DNA from: Phycisphaera sp.
GTDB lineage: Bacteria; Planctomycetota; Phycisphaerae; Phycisphaerales; SM1A02
DNA: 64,000 nucleotides
NCBI GenBank assembly: GCA_016124975.1
Contig: WGMP01000028.1
Coordinates: forward strand, 1 to 64,000
Reading direction: 5' to 3'
In this document: piece after piece, positions 43,108-50,922 of the stretch
Numbering within the stretch: the stretch's first letter is position 1
Layout: every line of letters begins with the position of its first letter
The notes under the pieces: model-generated
Seen by the model: the letters and a program-made list of their open reading frames with translations, nothing else
What the model was told of the DNA's origin: nothing
Databases searched by the model: none
Program-made: the position numbers and the translations under genes

Positions 43108-44397
43108 TCACCTATCCAATTCGGCCGCGATGATGTTGAGCGAACCGAGCACCGCAACGATGTCCGCGAGCTGATGACCTTCGATCATCTTGGGGAATAT
43201 CTGGTAGTTGATGAAGCACGGCGGACGCGTGCGCGCGCGGAACGGGTACTTCGTGCCGTCTGCGACGATGTAGTAGCCGAGTTCGCCGTTGGGGCTTTCG
43301 ATCGCGCCGTAGGTCTCGCCGACGGGCGTGTCGAAGCCGCGGTTGTGCATGTAGAGCTCGAAGAGCTGGATCACGCCCTCGATCGATCCGTAGACATCGG
43401 CCTTGTCGGGAACGCGGATCTTGCCGTCGGCGACGGCGTTGATCGAGCCGCTCGGCAACTTGTCGATGAGCTGGTCGATGATCTTGGCCGACTGCTTGAT
43501 CTCCTCGAGGCGCACGAGGTAGCGCGAAAGGCTGCAGCCCGCGCTTGCGACCGCGATCGAGAACTTGACGCGATCGGCGCCCTCGCCGTCCCAGTTGTCG
43601 GCGAAGCAGAGGTACGGGTCATCCTTGCGGAGGTCGCGGCGCACGCCCGCGCAGCGCGCGTTCGGGCCTGTGAGCCCCCACTGGATCGCCTCTTCCTTCG
43701 TGATCGCGCCGACGCCGTCGAGGCGGTCGACGAAGATGCGGTTGCGGTTGCACAGGGTCTCGAGGTCGGTGATCGCCTTGGGGAGGCGGACATCGATGAA
43801 GTTCCGAACCATCCGCTTGAAGGTCTCGTCGTCGGGGATGTCGCGCCACGCGCCGCCGACGCGGGTCCAGTCGGGGTGGAAGCGCTGGCCCGAGATGTAC
43901 TCGACGATGTCGTAGATGAACTCGCGCTCGTTGAAGCCGTAGAGGAAGCCCGTGAACGCGCCGAGGTCGAGCGCCGCGGCGCCGACGCACAGAAGGTGGT
44001 TCTGGATGCGGCCGAGCTCGCACATGATGGTCCGGACGACCTTCGCGCGCGGGGTGAGCTCGATGCCGAACAACTTCTCGACCGCGTGGTGCCACGCGAT
44101 GTCGTTCACGATCGGCGAGATGTAGTCCATCCGGCTGATCGTGCAGACATACTGGTTGTAGTCGTGGTGCTCGCCGAGCTTCTCGAAGCCCGAGTGCAGG
44201 TAGCCGATGTGCGGCGTGCAGCGGGCGATGCGCTCGCCGTCGAGCTCGAGCACGAGCCGGAGGGTCGTGTGGGTCGCCGGGTGCTGCGGACCGAAGTTCA
44301 GGACCCAGCGGTCGGGCGCCTGGAAGTGGTCCTTGAGGTAGTCCGTGTCCTCGACATCAAGGCCGAAGCCTTCGCCGGGGGTGATGGTGTACGGCAT
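43108..44397 (-). CDS. nuoD: NADH-quinone oxidoreductase subunit D
   Basis: The 429-aa 49-kDa-type quinone-site subunit. The family start of the domain LNFGPQHPATHTTLRLVLEL is near residues 32-51, with HIGYLHSGFEKL, DYISPIVNDIAW, GSGSINAVADGKI-like loop and CFINYQIFPKMIEGHQLADI near the end. ATG 44397 is chosen; the longer frame into the upstream hydrolase is shadow. TATACT lies nine bases before ATG, right after a hairpin. nuoA, B and C are not next to it, so the nuo genes are split. Confidence 0.94.
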   Translation of the reverse strand: MPYTITPGEGFGLDVEDTDYLKDHFQAPDRWVLNFGPQHPATHTTLRLVLELDGERIARCTPHIGYLHSGFEKLGEHHDYNQYVCTISRMDYISPIVNDIAWHHAVEKLFGIELTPRAKVVRTIMCELGRIQNHLLCVGAAALDLGAFTGFLYGFNEREFIYDIVEYISGQRFHPDWTRVGGAWRDIPDDETFKRMVRNFIDVRLPKAITDLETLCNRNRIFVDRLDGVGAITKEEAIQWGLTGPNARCAGVRRDLRKDDPYLCFADNWDGEGADRVKFSIAVASAGCSLSRYLVRLEEIKQSAKIIDQLIDKLPSGSINAVADGKIRVPDKADVYGSIEGVIQLFELYMHNRGFDTPVGETYGAIESPNGELGYYIVADGTKYPFRARTRPPCFINYQIFPKMIEGHQLADIVAVLGSLNIIAAELDR

Positions 44398-44406
44398 AGG
44401 GGGAGG

Positions 44407-44412
44407 AGTATA
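44407..44412 (-). promoter_or_regulatory. TATACT -10-like element before nuoD
   Basis: Minus-strand TATACT is nine bases upstream of ATG 44397; no purine SD is present. The -35 position would fall inside the preceding hairpin. It fits a near-leaderless nuo transcript. Confidence 0.5.
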
Positions 44413-44420
44413 AGACCAAG

Positions 44421-44443
44421 CGCCCCCCGCTGCGGGGGGGGCG
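44421..44443 (-). terminator. Hairpin after the MBL hydrolase gene
   Basis: A GC-only stem (CGCCCCCC...GGGGGGCG) begins three bases past the stop codon at 44447. Minus-strand TTGGTCTTAT follows, a weak T tract. It separates the hydrolase gene from nuoD. Confidence 0.55.
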
Positions 44444-44446
44444 GGC

Positions 44447-45097
44447 TCAGAACGCGCCCGGACGAAGGAACGGATTCGAGCGACGCTCGGCCCCCACGGT
44501 CGTCTCGGGTCCATGGCCCGGGAGGAGCCGCGTTCCATCGGGCAACTGCATGAGAAGCTCGAGCGACCGCCGCATGGCGTCGGGGTCGCTGGTCGGGAAG
44601 TCGAGGCGCCCGATCGACCCCGCGAAGAGCGTGTCGCCGTCGAAGGCGAGCCCGAGCTCCTCGCACCAAAGGGTGATGCCTCCAGGGGAGTGCCCGGGGG
44701 TATGGAGCACGCGGAAGTAATGGCTGCCGAGCTCGAGCATCTCGCCCCCGTTCAGGCACGCGTCGGGCGGAGGCGCGCTGACCGCGGGCGGGATGAACGC
44801 CGAGAGATTCAGGTTCGGATCCTCGTTGAACTCCTTCTCGGCGCGGTGGCAGAGGATGTTCACCGGGCCGAGGCGCAGACGCATCCGCGAGAGCCCCGCG
44901 ACATGGTCGCAGTGGCAATGGGTGAGTATGCAGAGCGCGGGCCGGAGCCCCTGCTCCTCGATGAACTCGATCATCTCCTCGGGCTCGTACGGGCAGTCGA
45001 TCACCCAGCAGGCGTCGGCGCCGAGCGCGGGGTCCCACACGACATAGGCGTTGGTGGCGAAGTCGCCGAGTTCGAACGCGCGGATGGACAGTGCCAT
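44447..45097 (-). CDS. Metallo-beta-lactamase-fold hydrolase (glyoxalase II-like, YcbL type)
   Basis: A 216-aa MBL-fold protein. The metal motif is THCHCDHVAG (HXHXDH, about residue 60), with HTPGHSPGG (about 135), DGDTLFAGSIGRLD and LLPGHGPET. It likely hydrolyses a thioester such as S-lactoylglutathione or an analogue. ATG 45097 has TACCCT (45109-45104) six bases upstream. It is divergent from the HEAT lipoprotein gene. Confidence 0.87.
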   Translation of the reverse strand: MALSIRAFELGDFATNAYVVWDPALGADACWVIDCPYEPEEMIEFIEEQGLRPALCILTHCHCDHVAGLSRMRLRLGPVNILCHRAEKEFNEDPNLNLSAFIPPAVSAPPPDACLNGGEMLELGSHYFRVLHTPGHSPGGITLWCEELGLAFDGDTLFAGSIGRLDFPTSDPDAMRRSLELLMQLPDGTRLLPGHGPETTVGAERRSNPFLRPGAF

Positions 45098-45158
45098 CCG
45101 CGCAGGGTAGCGCCTGCACGACCGCACACCCGCGCGCTGTTTCGGTACGCTTCCCAGC

Positions 45159-46037
45159 ATGCTGACACGGACTGTCTCGGCGATGCTCCTCGCGCTGGCC
45201 GCTCTCGGCGGCTGCGACACGATCCAGTCGGACTTCAGCCAGTTCGTCGACAGCTTCTCGCAGCCGACGCCCGCCGAGGCGGCGCAGTGGGCGGCGGACC
45301 CGAACGACCGCGAGAACGCGCGCCGAGGCACGGTGCTCCTCGCGAACGCCCCGTGGGGCGGCGCACTCCCCTACCTCAAGCTCTATCGCCTCTATGCGGA
45401 GGAGGCGCCCGATCCGCTCGTGCGCGCCGCCGCGCTGCAGGCGCTTGGCCGCCACGGCGACGCGTCGGATGCGGCGCTCGTCGCGAAGAGCCTCGAGAGT
45501 CCGTTCCGTCAGGTACGGCTCGCGGCGGCGAAGGCGCTGCAGCGCCTGCATGACCCTGCGGTCGCGGACGCGATCTGGCCGCGGCTCATCGACACGAGCG
45601 AGGACCCCGATGTGCGCACCGAGCTGGCGATCGCACTCGGGCAGTATCCGACGCCCGCGGTCTTCCAGGCGCTCGTGGCGGCGATCTCGCAGCGCGAACT
45701 CGCCGTGAACATCGCCGCGGTCGATGCGCTGCGCACGCTGACGGGCGCAAACCTCGGACTCGACGAGGACGCGTGGCTGCGCCACTACGCCTCGAACGCA
45801 ACCCCGTTCGCGAGCGGACGCGTCTATCTCTATCCGACCTTCGTGCGCAGGCTCGACATGTGGGACTGGCTCATCTTCTGGATGCCCGCGGTCTTCGAGG
45901 ACCCCGATGTGCCCGAGGGCCTGCGCGTGATGGGGCCGCGGCGCACGAACGAGGCGCCGCGCGACGGTGGCGCATCGGCCGCGAACCCCGCGACGCCCCC
46001 CGCCGCCGCTTCACCGACCGTGCGGGAGCAGCGCTGA
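45159..46037 (+). CDS. HEAT-repeat lipoprotein
   Basis: A 292-aa predicted lipoprotein with MLTRTVSAMLLALAALGGC (lipid-modified Cys at residue 19). The body has about three HEAT-like helix pairs (DPLVRAAALQALGRHGDAS, FRQVRLAAAKALQRL, DPDVRTELAIALGQY; about residues 85-185), then a beta/aromatic section (RLDMWDWLIFWMPAVFED) and a Pro/Ala-rich tail. Start ATG 45159 lies seven bases after TACGCT (45146-45151). It is probably a periplasmic scaffold; partner unknown. Confidence 0.78.
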   Translation: MLTRTVSAMLLALAALGGCDTIQSDFSQFVDSFSQPTPAEAAQWAADPNDRENARRGTVLLANAPWGGALPYLKLYRLYAEEAPDPLVRAAALQALGRHGDASDAALVAKSLESPFRQVRLAAAKALQRLHDPAVADAIWPRLIDTSEDPDVRTELAIALGQYPTPAVFQALVAAISQRELAVNIAAVDALRTLTGANLGLDEDAWLRHYASNATPFASGRVYLYPTFVRRLDMWDWLIFWMPAVFEDPDVPEGLRVMGPRRTNEAPRDGGASAANPATPPAAASPTVREQR

Positions 46038-46039
46038 CC

Positions 46040-47071
46040 ATGGCGCGGACGAACCCGGCAGAGATGCGCGCCCTCGTCGCGCGAGGCGGCACGGCGGAAC
46101 TCGCGTCGGTTCCGATGCCGTCGATGCGCGACGGCAGCGTCGTCGTGCGCATCACCCACGCGCTCGTGACGCCCTTCGAGCGCGAGAGCCTTCGCGGGCT
46201 CGCGGCGGCGCAGGCGCTCCCGGGCGCAGAGAGCGACGAGTCGCGTCGCATCCTCGGCACTTCGTTCGTCGGCGTCGTCGAGGATTCGTCGCGCGGGGGA
46301 AGCGCAGCGCCCGCGCGGGGCGCGCGCGTGGCCGTCCAGCCGGTCTTCTCGTGCGGCATCTGCGAGCGCTGCGACAGCGGAATCGGCATCCACTGCCTCG
46401 CGCGCTCGGTGGCGGGCCTCGACGCAGCGATCGGAGGGCTGGCGGAGTTCGCCGTGGTTCCCGCCGCGTCGTGCGTGGCCATTCCGGCATCGCTCGACGA
46501 GGAGCGCGCGACCTTCGCCGTTGCGCTCGCGCGCGCCATCGAGGCCGTGCGCCGCGGCGGCATCGAGGGTCGCAGCTTCGTGAGCGTGCTCGGCGACGAC
46601 CTCTTCGCGGTGCTTGCGGCGCTCGTCGCGGTCGAGGAGAACCCGCTCGCGCGGCTCGTGTCGCGCCGCGAGGCCACGCTGTCGGTCGCGGCGCAGTACG
46701 GGATCCGCCACCGTGCGCTCGACGAGGTCGGAAGACGCGGCGACCAGGAGCTCGTGATCGACATGACGGGGTCGCCCGAGACGATCGGCGCTGCGTGCCG
46801 CATGGTCGGGCCGCGCGGCCATGTCGTCGTCGGCGGCATCTCCGCGGGGGCGCCCGTCGCGGTCGACCTCTCGCACCTCGCGCTCGATGAGATCGAGATG
46901 TTTGGCTCGGGGTTCGGCGAGCTCGCGAGCGCGCTCGACCAGCTCGCGCGCGCGCGGGTCGACCCCGCCGCCCTTCTCTCGCGGCGCGCGTCGCTTGCCG
47001 ACGCCGCGGGCGCGATCGCGACGCTGGCAGAGCCTGGAGTCTTCTCAGTGCTCGTGCGGGTGGAGCGGTGA
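46040..47071 (+). CDS. Zinc-type medium-chain dehydrogenase homologue with altered active site
   Basis: A 343-aa MDR-family protein. The structural-zinc lobe is intact (CGICERCDSGIGIHC, about residues 105-119). The catalytic-zinc positions are not: the usual Cys near residue 40 is absent (ITHALVTPFERE) and GHE is replaced by GTSFVGVVE (about 75). The nucleotide-binding GXGXXG is also degenerate (VSVLGDDLFAVLAAL, about 175). It begins three bases after the lipoprotein stop and its stop overlaps the MATE gene start. It could be a pseudo-enzyme or use another chemistry. Confidence 0.75.
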   Translation: MARTNPAEMRALVARGGTAELASVPMPSMRDGSVVVRITHALVTPFERESLRGLAAAQALPGAESDESRRILGTSFVGVVEDSSRGGSAAPARGARVAVQPVFSCGICERCDSGIGIHCLARSVAGLDAAIGGLAEFAVVPAASCVAIPASLDEERATFAVALARAIEAVRRGGIEGRSFVSVLGDDLFAVLAALVAVEENPLARLVSRREATLSVAAQYGIRHRALDEVGRRGDQELVIDMTGSPETIGAACRMVGPRGHVVVGGISAGAPVAVDLSHLALDEIEMFGSGFGELASALDQLARARVDPAALLSRRASLADAAGAIATLAEPGVFSVLVRVER

Positions 47072-48651
47072 AGCACGGCGGAGGACGCGAAGCGAACGAG
47101 CATCCTCCTGCGCGCGAGTCGCTCGCGGAGCGTGTCCTCGTCGAGAGCGCGTCGTCGCCCGACGACCCGATGTCGGCCGCAGGCGTCGCGCTCGAGCAAG
47201 AGGCGATTCCCGACGAGCGCGGCGTGATCAAGGCGGGAAAGCTCGCTGGGAAGTCGATGTCGCAGGCGATCTGGATCCTGGCGCTCCCCGTCCTGCTCCA
47301 GCAGACCATGGCCGCGATGGTCGGATTCGTCGACAAGCTGCTCGCGGGAAACCTCCCCATCGAGATCGCCCGCCCCGCGATGGACGGCGTCGGCATCGGC
47401 AGCTTCGTCGGTTGGTTCATCGGGATCGCGCTGACAGGCCTCGGCGTGGGCGGGCAGGCGATCATCGCGCGCGGCATGGGCTCTGGCGACCTGCGCGAAA
47501 GCCACCGCGCGCTCGGGCAGTCGATGATCCTGTCGATCGCGTGGGGCGCGCTGGTCGCGGTCCTCATGATCGCGCTCGCCGAGCCGCTCGCGCGGTACTC
47601 GAATCTCTCCCCTCAGGCGACCGAGCACTGCGTCACCTATGTGCGCACGCTCGCCCTCGGGCTCCCGTTCTGCGGCGTGATGATGGTCGGCGGCATGTGC
47701 CTCCACGGCGCGGGCGAGGCGCACCAGCCCTTCCGCATAGCGCTCTGGGTCAACATCGTGAACGTGGTGAGCTCGTGGCTGATCTCGGGCGTCTCGATCA
47801 GGGCGTTCGGGGCTGCGATTCCGAACCCCTCGCCGCTCGACCCGACGGCGTGGGGCGTGTTCGGCATCGCGGCGGGAACCACCGTCTCCTATGCCGTCGG
47901 GGCGTGGCTCACCTGGCGCGTCCTGCGCCGCGGCGTGAAGGACCTACGCCTCGAGCGCGAGGACCTGCGCCTCGACAGCGGCATGGCGTCGCGCATCGTG
48001 CGCGTCGGCGTGCCGAACTTCTTCGAGGGCCTCGCCATGTGGGCCGTGAACCTGTTCGTGCTCGGGTTCATCGGGCAGGCCGCGGCCCGCGGGATCGGCA
48101 CGGACTCGCAGGAAGGCCTCGTCGGGGCGCACATCATCACCGTGCAATGGGAGGCGTTCTCGTTCCTGCCGGGGTTCGCCATGGGCACCGCCGCAGGCGC
48201 GCTGGCCGGGCAGTATCTCGGCGCGGGCAGCACGCGGCTCGCGCGCGAGTCGATCTGGCGCTGCACGCTGATCGGGATCGCGATCATGGGCGCGATGGGC
48301 GTCGTGTTCATCACGCTCGGACGGCCGCTCACAGCCATCATCTCGTCGGACCCGCTGCACCTCGAGCTGGTGCCTCAGCTTCTGATGATCGCAGGATTCG
48401 CGCAGGGCTTCTTCGCGCTCGCGATGGTGGTCCGCAACGGCCTGCGCGGCGTGGGCGACACGAAGTGGATCCTCGCCATCACGGTGCTCAGCTGCTTCGC
48501 GATCCGCCTGCCGCTCGCGTGGTACCTCGGCATCCACCTCGGCCACGGACTCGTCGGAGTCTGGTGGGGACTGATGATCGAGCTCTCGCTGCGCGGGCTC
48601 TTCTTCCTCGCGCGGTTCAAGTTCGGCCGCTGGGATCTCGTGCGCGTGTGA
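47068..48651 (+). CDS. MATE-family efflux transporter
   Basis: A 527-aa multidrug/toxin-extrusion-type transporter with about 12 membrane helices. Two MatE halves are recognisable: first LPVLLQQTMAAMVGFVDKLL (about residue 72) and second VGVPNFFEGLAMWAVNLFVL (about 311). A soluble N-terminal 60 residues is longer than usual. GTG 47068 overlaps the previous stop (GTGA), giving a three-gene unit with the HEAT lipoprotein and the MDR-like protein. The substrate is unknown. Confidence 0.86.
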   Translation: MKHGGGREANEHPPARESLAERVLVESASSPDDPMSAAGVALEQEAIPDERGVIKAGKLAGKSMSQAIWILALPVLLQQTMAAMVGFVDKLLAGNLPIEIARPAMDGVGIGSFVGWFIGIALTGLGVGGQAIIARGMGSGDLRESHRALGQSMILSIAWGALVAVLMIALAEPLARYSNLSPQATEHCVTYVRTLALGLPFCGVMMVGGMCLHGAGEAHQPFRIALWVNIVNVVSSWLISGVSIRAFGAAIPNPSPLDPTAWGVFGIAAGTTVSYAVGAWLTWRVLRRGVKDLRLEREDLRLDSGMASRIVRVGVPNFFEGLAMWAVNLFVLGFIGQAAARGIGTDSQEGLVGAHIITVQWEAFSFLPGFAMGTAAGALAGQYLGAGSTRLARESIWRCTLIGIAIMGAMGVVFITLGRPLTAIISSDPLHLELVPQLLMIAGFAQGFFALAMVVRNGLRGVGDTKWILAITVLSCFAIRLPLAWYLGIHLGHGLVGVWWGLMIELSLRGLFFLARFKFGRWDLVRV

Positions 48652-48670
48652 CACGCGGAAGCGCATCGCC

Positions 48671-49564
48671 TCAGAGCGCCGACAGCACGAAGGTGATCGC
48701 GAACCCGACCGCGGCCTGCAGGATCAGTCCGATGAACATCCCGACCAGGGCGAGGACGACGACCGCGGCCCCCTTTCCCCGCGGCATCGCGGCCGCGAGC
48801 GCATACGAGCCCTGGATCGCCCAGAGGATGTAGCCGATCAGCGCCCCGCAGCAGGGAACGAGGCCGAAGATCAGCGCGCCCGAGGAGAACCCAATCAGCG
48901 TGTAGGCGCGGCGGAAGCTGAGGCCGTCGCGCGAACCCGCGGCCGCCGCGAGCGCCGCGGCAAGCGCCATCGAGCCGAGCAGGAGAAACGGCGAGATCAG
49001 GAACAGCACGCCCTGCGCGATGGCCTGGCCCGCGGAGGACTGGATCGTGCCGCCGCCGACGGTCGCGACCGCCAGCACGGGGAGGAGGCCCGTGAGAAGC
49101 CCCATGATGCCCGCGAAGAACGACTGGATCACGACGAAGATCGACGCTTGCGTGGGCTCGACCCGCCCGCCGAGCATCGCGGGAAGCTGGATTCCCTTGC
49201 TGAAGCCGACCAGAGTCGTGCCCCACCACCGCTTCACGAACGACTTCGCCTCGAACCACGGAAGCTCGGCGTGCTGCATGGCCTCGCCGTCGGAGACGCC
49301 CGCCGCCGGCCGAAGCGTGCAGCGGTCCATGAGGACGAGCCCGCCGCAGCGGACGCAGGCGAACTCATCGGGCACGATGTGCCCGCGCGCGGAGGTTCCG
49401 TAGTAGTCCTGCCCGCAGTGCTCGCAGCAGAACTGGACGCGCCCCGCGGCGAAGTCGTACTGATGGGCCGAATAGCCCGTGCCGCACTCGGGGCAAGTGC
49501 GCTTCTCGCCCATGGGCGGCGCGGGCTGGTTCCAGAGGATGTAGTCGCAGTTCACGCAGCGCAT
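48671..49564 (-). CDS. Zinc-ribbon plus Yip1-like membrane protein
   Basis: A 297-aa protein. The first 90 residues hold three CXXC zinc-ribbon pairs (CVNC, CPEC, CEHC and CVRC positions) of the kind that bind zinc. The rest is a membrane domain with about five helices resembling Yip1/DUF-type proteins, including an FGLVPCCGALIGYILWAIQG stretch. ATG 49564 is chosen without a strong SD. Convergent with the MATE gene (19-bp gap). Function unknown. Confidence 0.72.
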   Translation of the reverse strand: MRCVNCDYILWNQPAPPMGEKRTCPECGTGYSAHQYDFAAGRVQFCCEHCGQDYYGTSARGHIVPDEFACVRCGGLVLMDRCTLRPAAGVSDGEAMQHAELPWFEAKSFVKRWWGTTLVGFSKGIQLPAMLGGRVEPTQASIFVVIQSFFAGIMGLLTGLLPVLAVATVGGGTIQSSAGQAIAQGVLFLISPFLLLGSMALAAALAAAAGSRDGLSFRRAYTLIGFSSGALIFGLVPCCGALIGYILWAIQGSYALAAAMPRGKGAAVVVLALVGMFIGLILQAAVGFAITFVLSAL

Positions 49565-49620
49565 GTGGGGCGACTCGATCGGCGTCGGGGCGGAGTTCGA
49601 TCCTCAGAGGCTTCGCTGCG

Positions 49621-50490
49621 TCAGTCTTCGGGCGCCTCGCGCGCCACCCGCGATCTGAACTCGGACACGAGCCTGCCCGTGATCGGCCCGACGCGGCCTT
49701 CGCCGATCGCGGTGCCGTTCACGGAGCGCACTCCGATCACCTCGGCGGCCGTGCCCGTGAGGAAGATCTCGTCGGCCGTGAAGAGGTCGTCGAGCCGAAG
49801 CGTCCGCTCCGCGACATCGATGCCGCAGGCGGGCGCGACTTCATTCATGACGAAGAGGCGCGTGACGCCGTTCAGAAGCCCCGCCGAGACGGGCGGCGTG
49901 ACGATGCGCGAGCCGCGCACGAGGAAGATGTTGTCGCCCGTGCACTCGCACACCTCGCCGTCGGTGTTGAGCATGACGGCCTCGTGACAGCCTGCCTCGA
50001 TCGCCTCGACCTTGGCGAGAATGTTGTTGAGGTAGTTGAGGCTCTTGACCGCGGGGTCGAGGCACTCGACGGGGACGCGCGGGCGCTTGGCCACGATCAC
50101 GGGCATGCCCTCGGCATACATCTCTTCGGGATAGAGCGTGATGCGGTCGACGATGATGATCGTCGCCGGCTTCGGGCATGTGAACGGGTTGAGGCCGAGC
50201 GGACCCGCGCCGCGCGTGACGACGAGGCGGATGTAGGCGTCCTTGAGGCCGTTCGCGACCACCGTCTCGCGCACGGCCTGCTCGATCTCGCGGATCGTGT
50301 AGTGGAGCGTGAGGTGGATGGCGTGGGCGCTCGCGGCGAGGCGCTCGAGGTGGCTCTTGAGCTTGAAGATGCGGCCGTTGTAGACGCGGATCCCCTCGAA
50401 GACCCCGTCCCCGTAGAGAAGCCCGTGGTCGTAGACGGGAACCGTCGCGTGCTGCTTGTCAACGAGATGCCCGTCAAGCCAAACCTTCAT
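49621..50490 (-). CDS. ilvE: Branched-chain amino acid aminotransferase
   Basis: A 289-aa fold-type IV PLP enzyme that makes or degrades Leu, Ile and Val. The family opening VYDHGLLYGDGVFEGIRVYN is at residues about 19-38, the PLP lysine in LDPAVKSLNYLNNILAK (about 165), EAVMLNTDGEVCECTGDNIF (about 190) and FLTGTAAEVIGV near the end. ATG 50490 has a clear SD (AGAGGAGG, four to five bases upstream). A 432-bp repeat-rich gap separates it from rpoN. D-amino acid or aminodeoxychorismate activity is less likely. Confidence 0.9.
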   Translation of the reverse strand: MKVWLDGHLVDKQHATVPVYDHGLLYGDGVFEGIRVYNGRIFKLKSHLERLAASAHAIHLTLHYTIREIEQAVRETVVANGLKDAYIRLVVTRGAGPLGLNPFTCPKPATIIIVDRITLYPEEMYAEGMPVIVAKRPRVPVECLDPAVKSLNYLNNILAKVEAIEAGCHEAVMLNTDGEVCECTGDNIFLVRGSRIVTPPVSAGLLNGVTRLFVMNEVAPACGIDVAERTLRLDDLFTADEIFLTGTAAEVIGVRSVNGTAIGEGRVGPITGRLVSEFRSRVAREAPED

Positions 50491-50646
50491 GAAGCCTCCT
50501 CTGCGAAGGCGGCAGTGTAACGCGAGCGGAATGCGGCGGTTCGTGGCGGATTCGACTAGGAATCTGCTCTCGGAGGCGCGGGCGCCACCGCGAAGCAGGT
50601 TGCGCCGTGCGCTTGCGTGGTGCGGCTGATGCCCGTCGATGGGCCT

Positions 50647-50842
50647 CTCACGGAGGCACGGAGATCAGGGGAAGGCCGATGGCGCTCGCGTGGAGGGCAC
50701 TCGAACCAAGAGCAAGAGAAGAGAAGAGAAGAGAAGAGAAGAGAAGAGAGAAACGAAGACCCCAATCCCAATCCACTCTTCCGTCACCGCGTGACACGAT
50801 GGAATGGAAGACGTGGCCTCCGTGCCTCCGTGCCTCCGTGAG
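50647..50842. repeat. 17-18-bp inverted repeat flanking a microsatellite
   Basis: CTCACGGAGGCACGGAG (50647-50663) is repeated inverted at 50826-50842, with a seven-base CCTCCGTG unit duplicated beside the right arm. The 162-base interior contains the GAGAA tract. The whole gap 50491-50922 has no convincing ORF. Confidence 0.75.
50716..50750. repeat. Pentanucleotide microsatellite (GAGAA)x6
   Basis: Six perfect GAGAA units at 50716-50745 plus a partial one. On the minus strand the TTCTC tract lies about 220 bases before ilvE. Such simple tracts are rare in this GC-rich sequence. Confidence 0.9.
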
Positions 50843-50922
50843 AAACCTGCTCGGCGCCGGCAGCGCCAGAGATTCCCGCAGAGGCTCCTGCAAGCCCCCG
50901 TATCCATGGATCGACGACGGAA

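Noticed and set aside
42969-44538. Longer nuoD start upstream of 44397
   Set aside because: The extra residues translate the opposite phase of the hydrolase gene and contain no nuoD sequence; the hairpin and -10 element argue for 44397.
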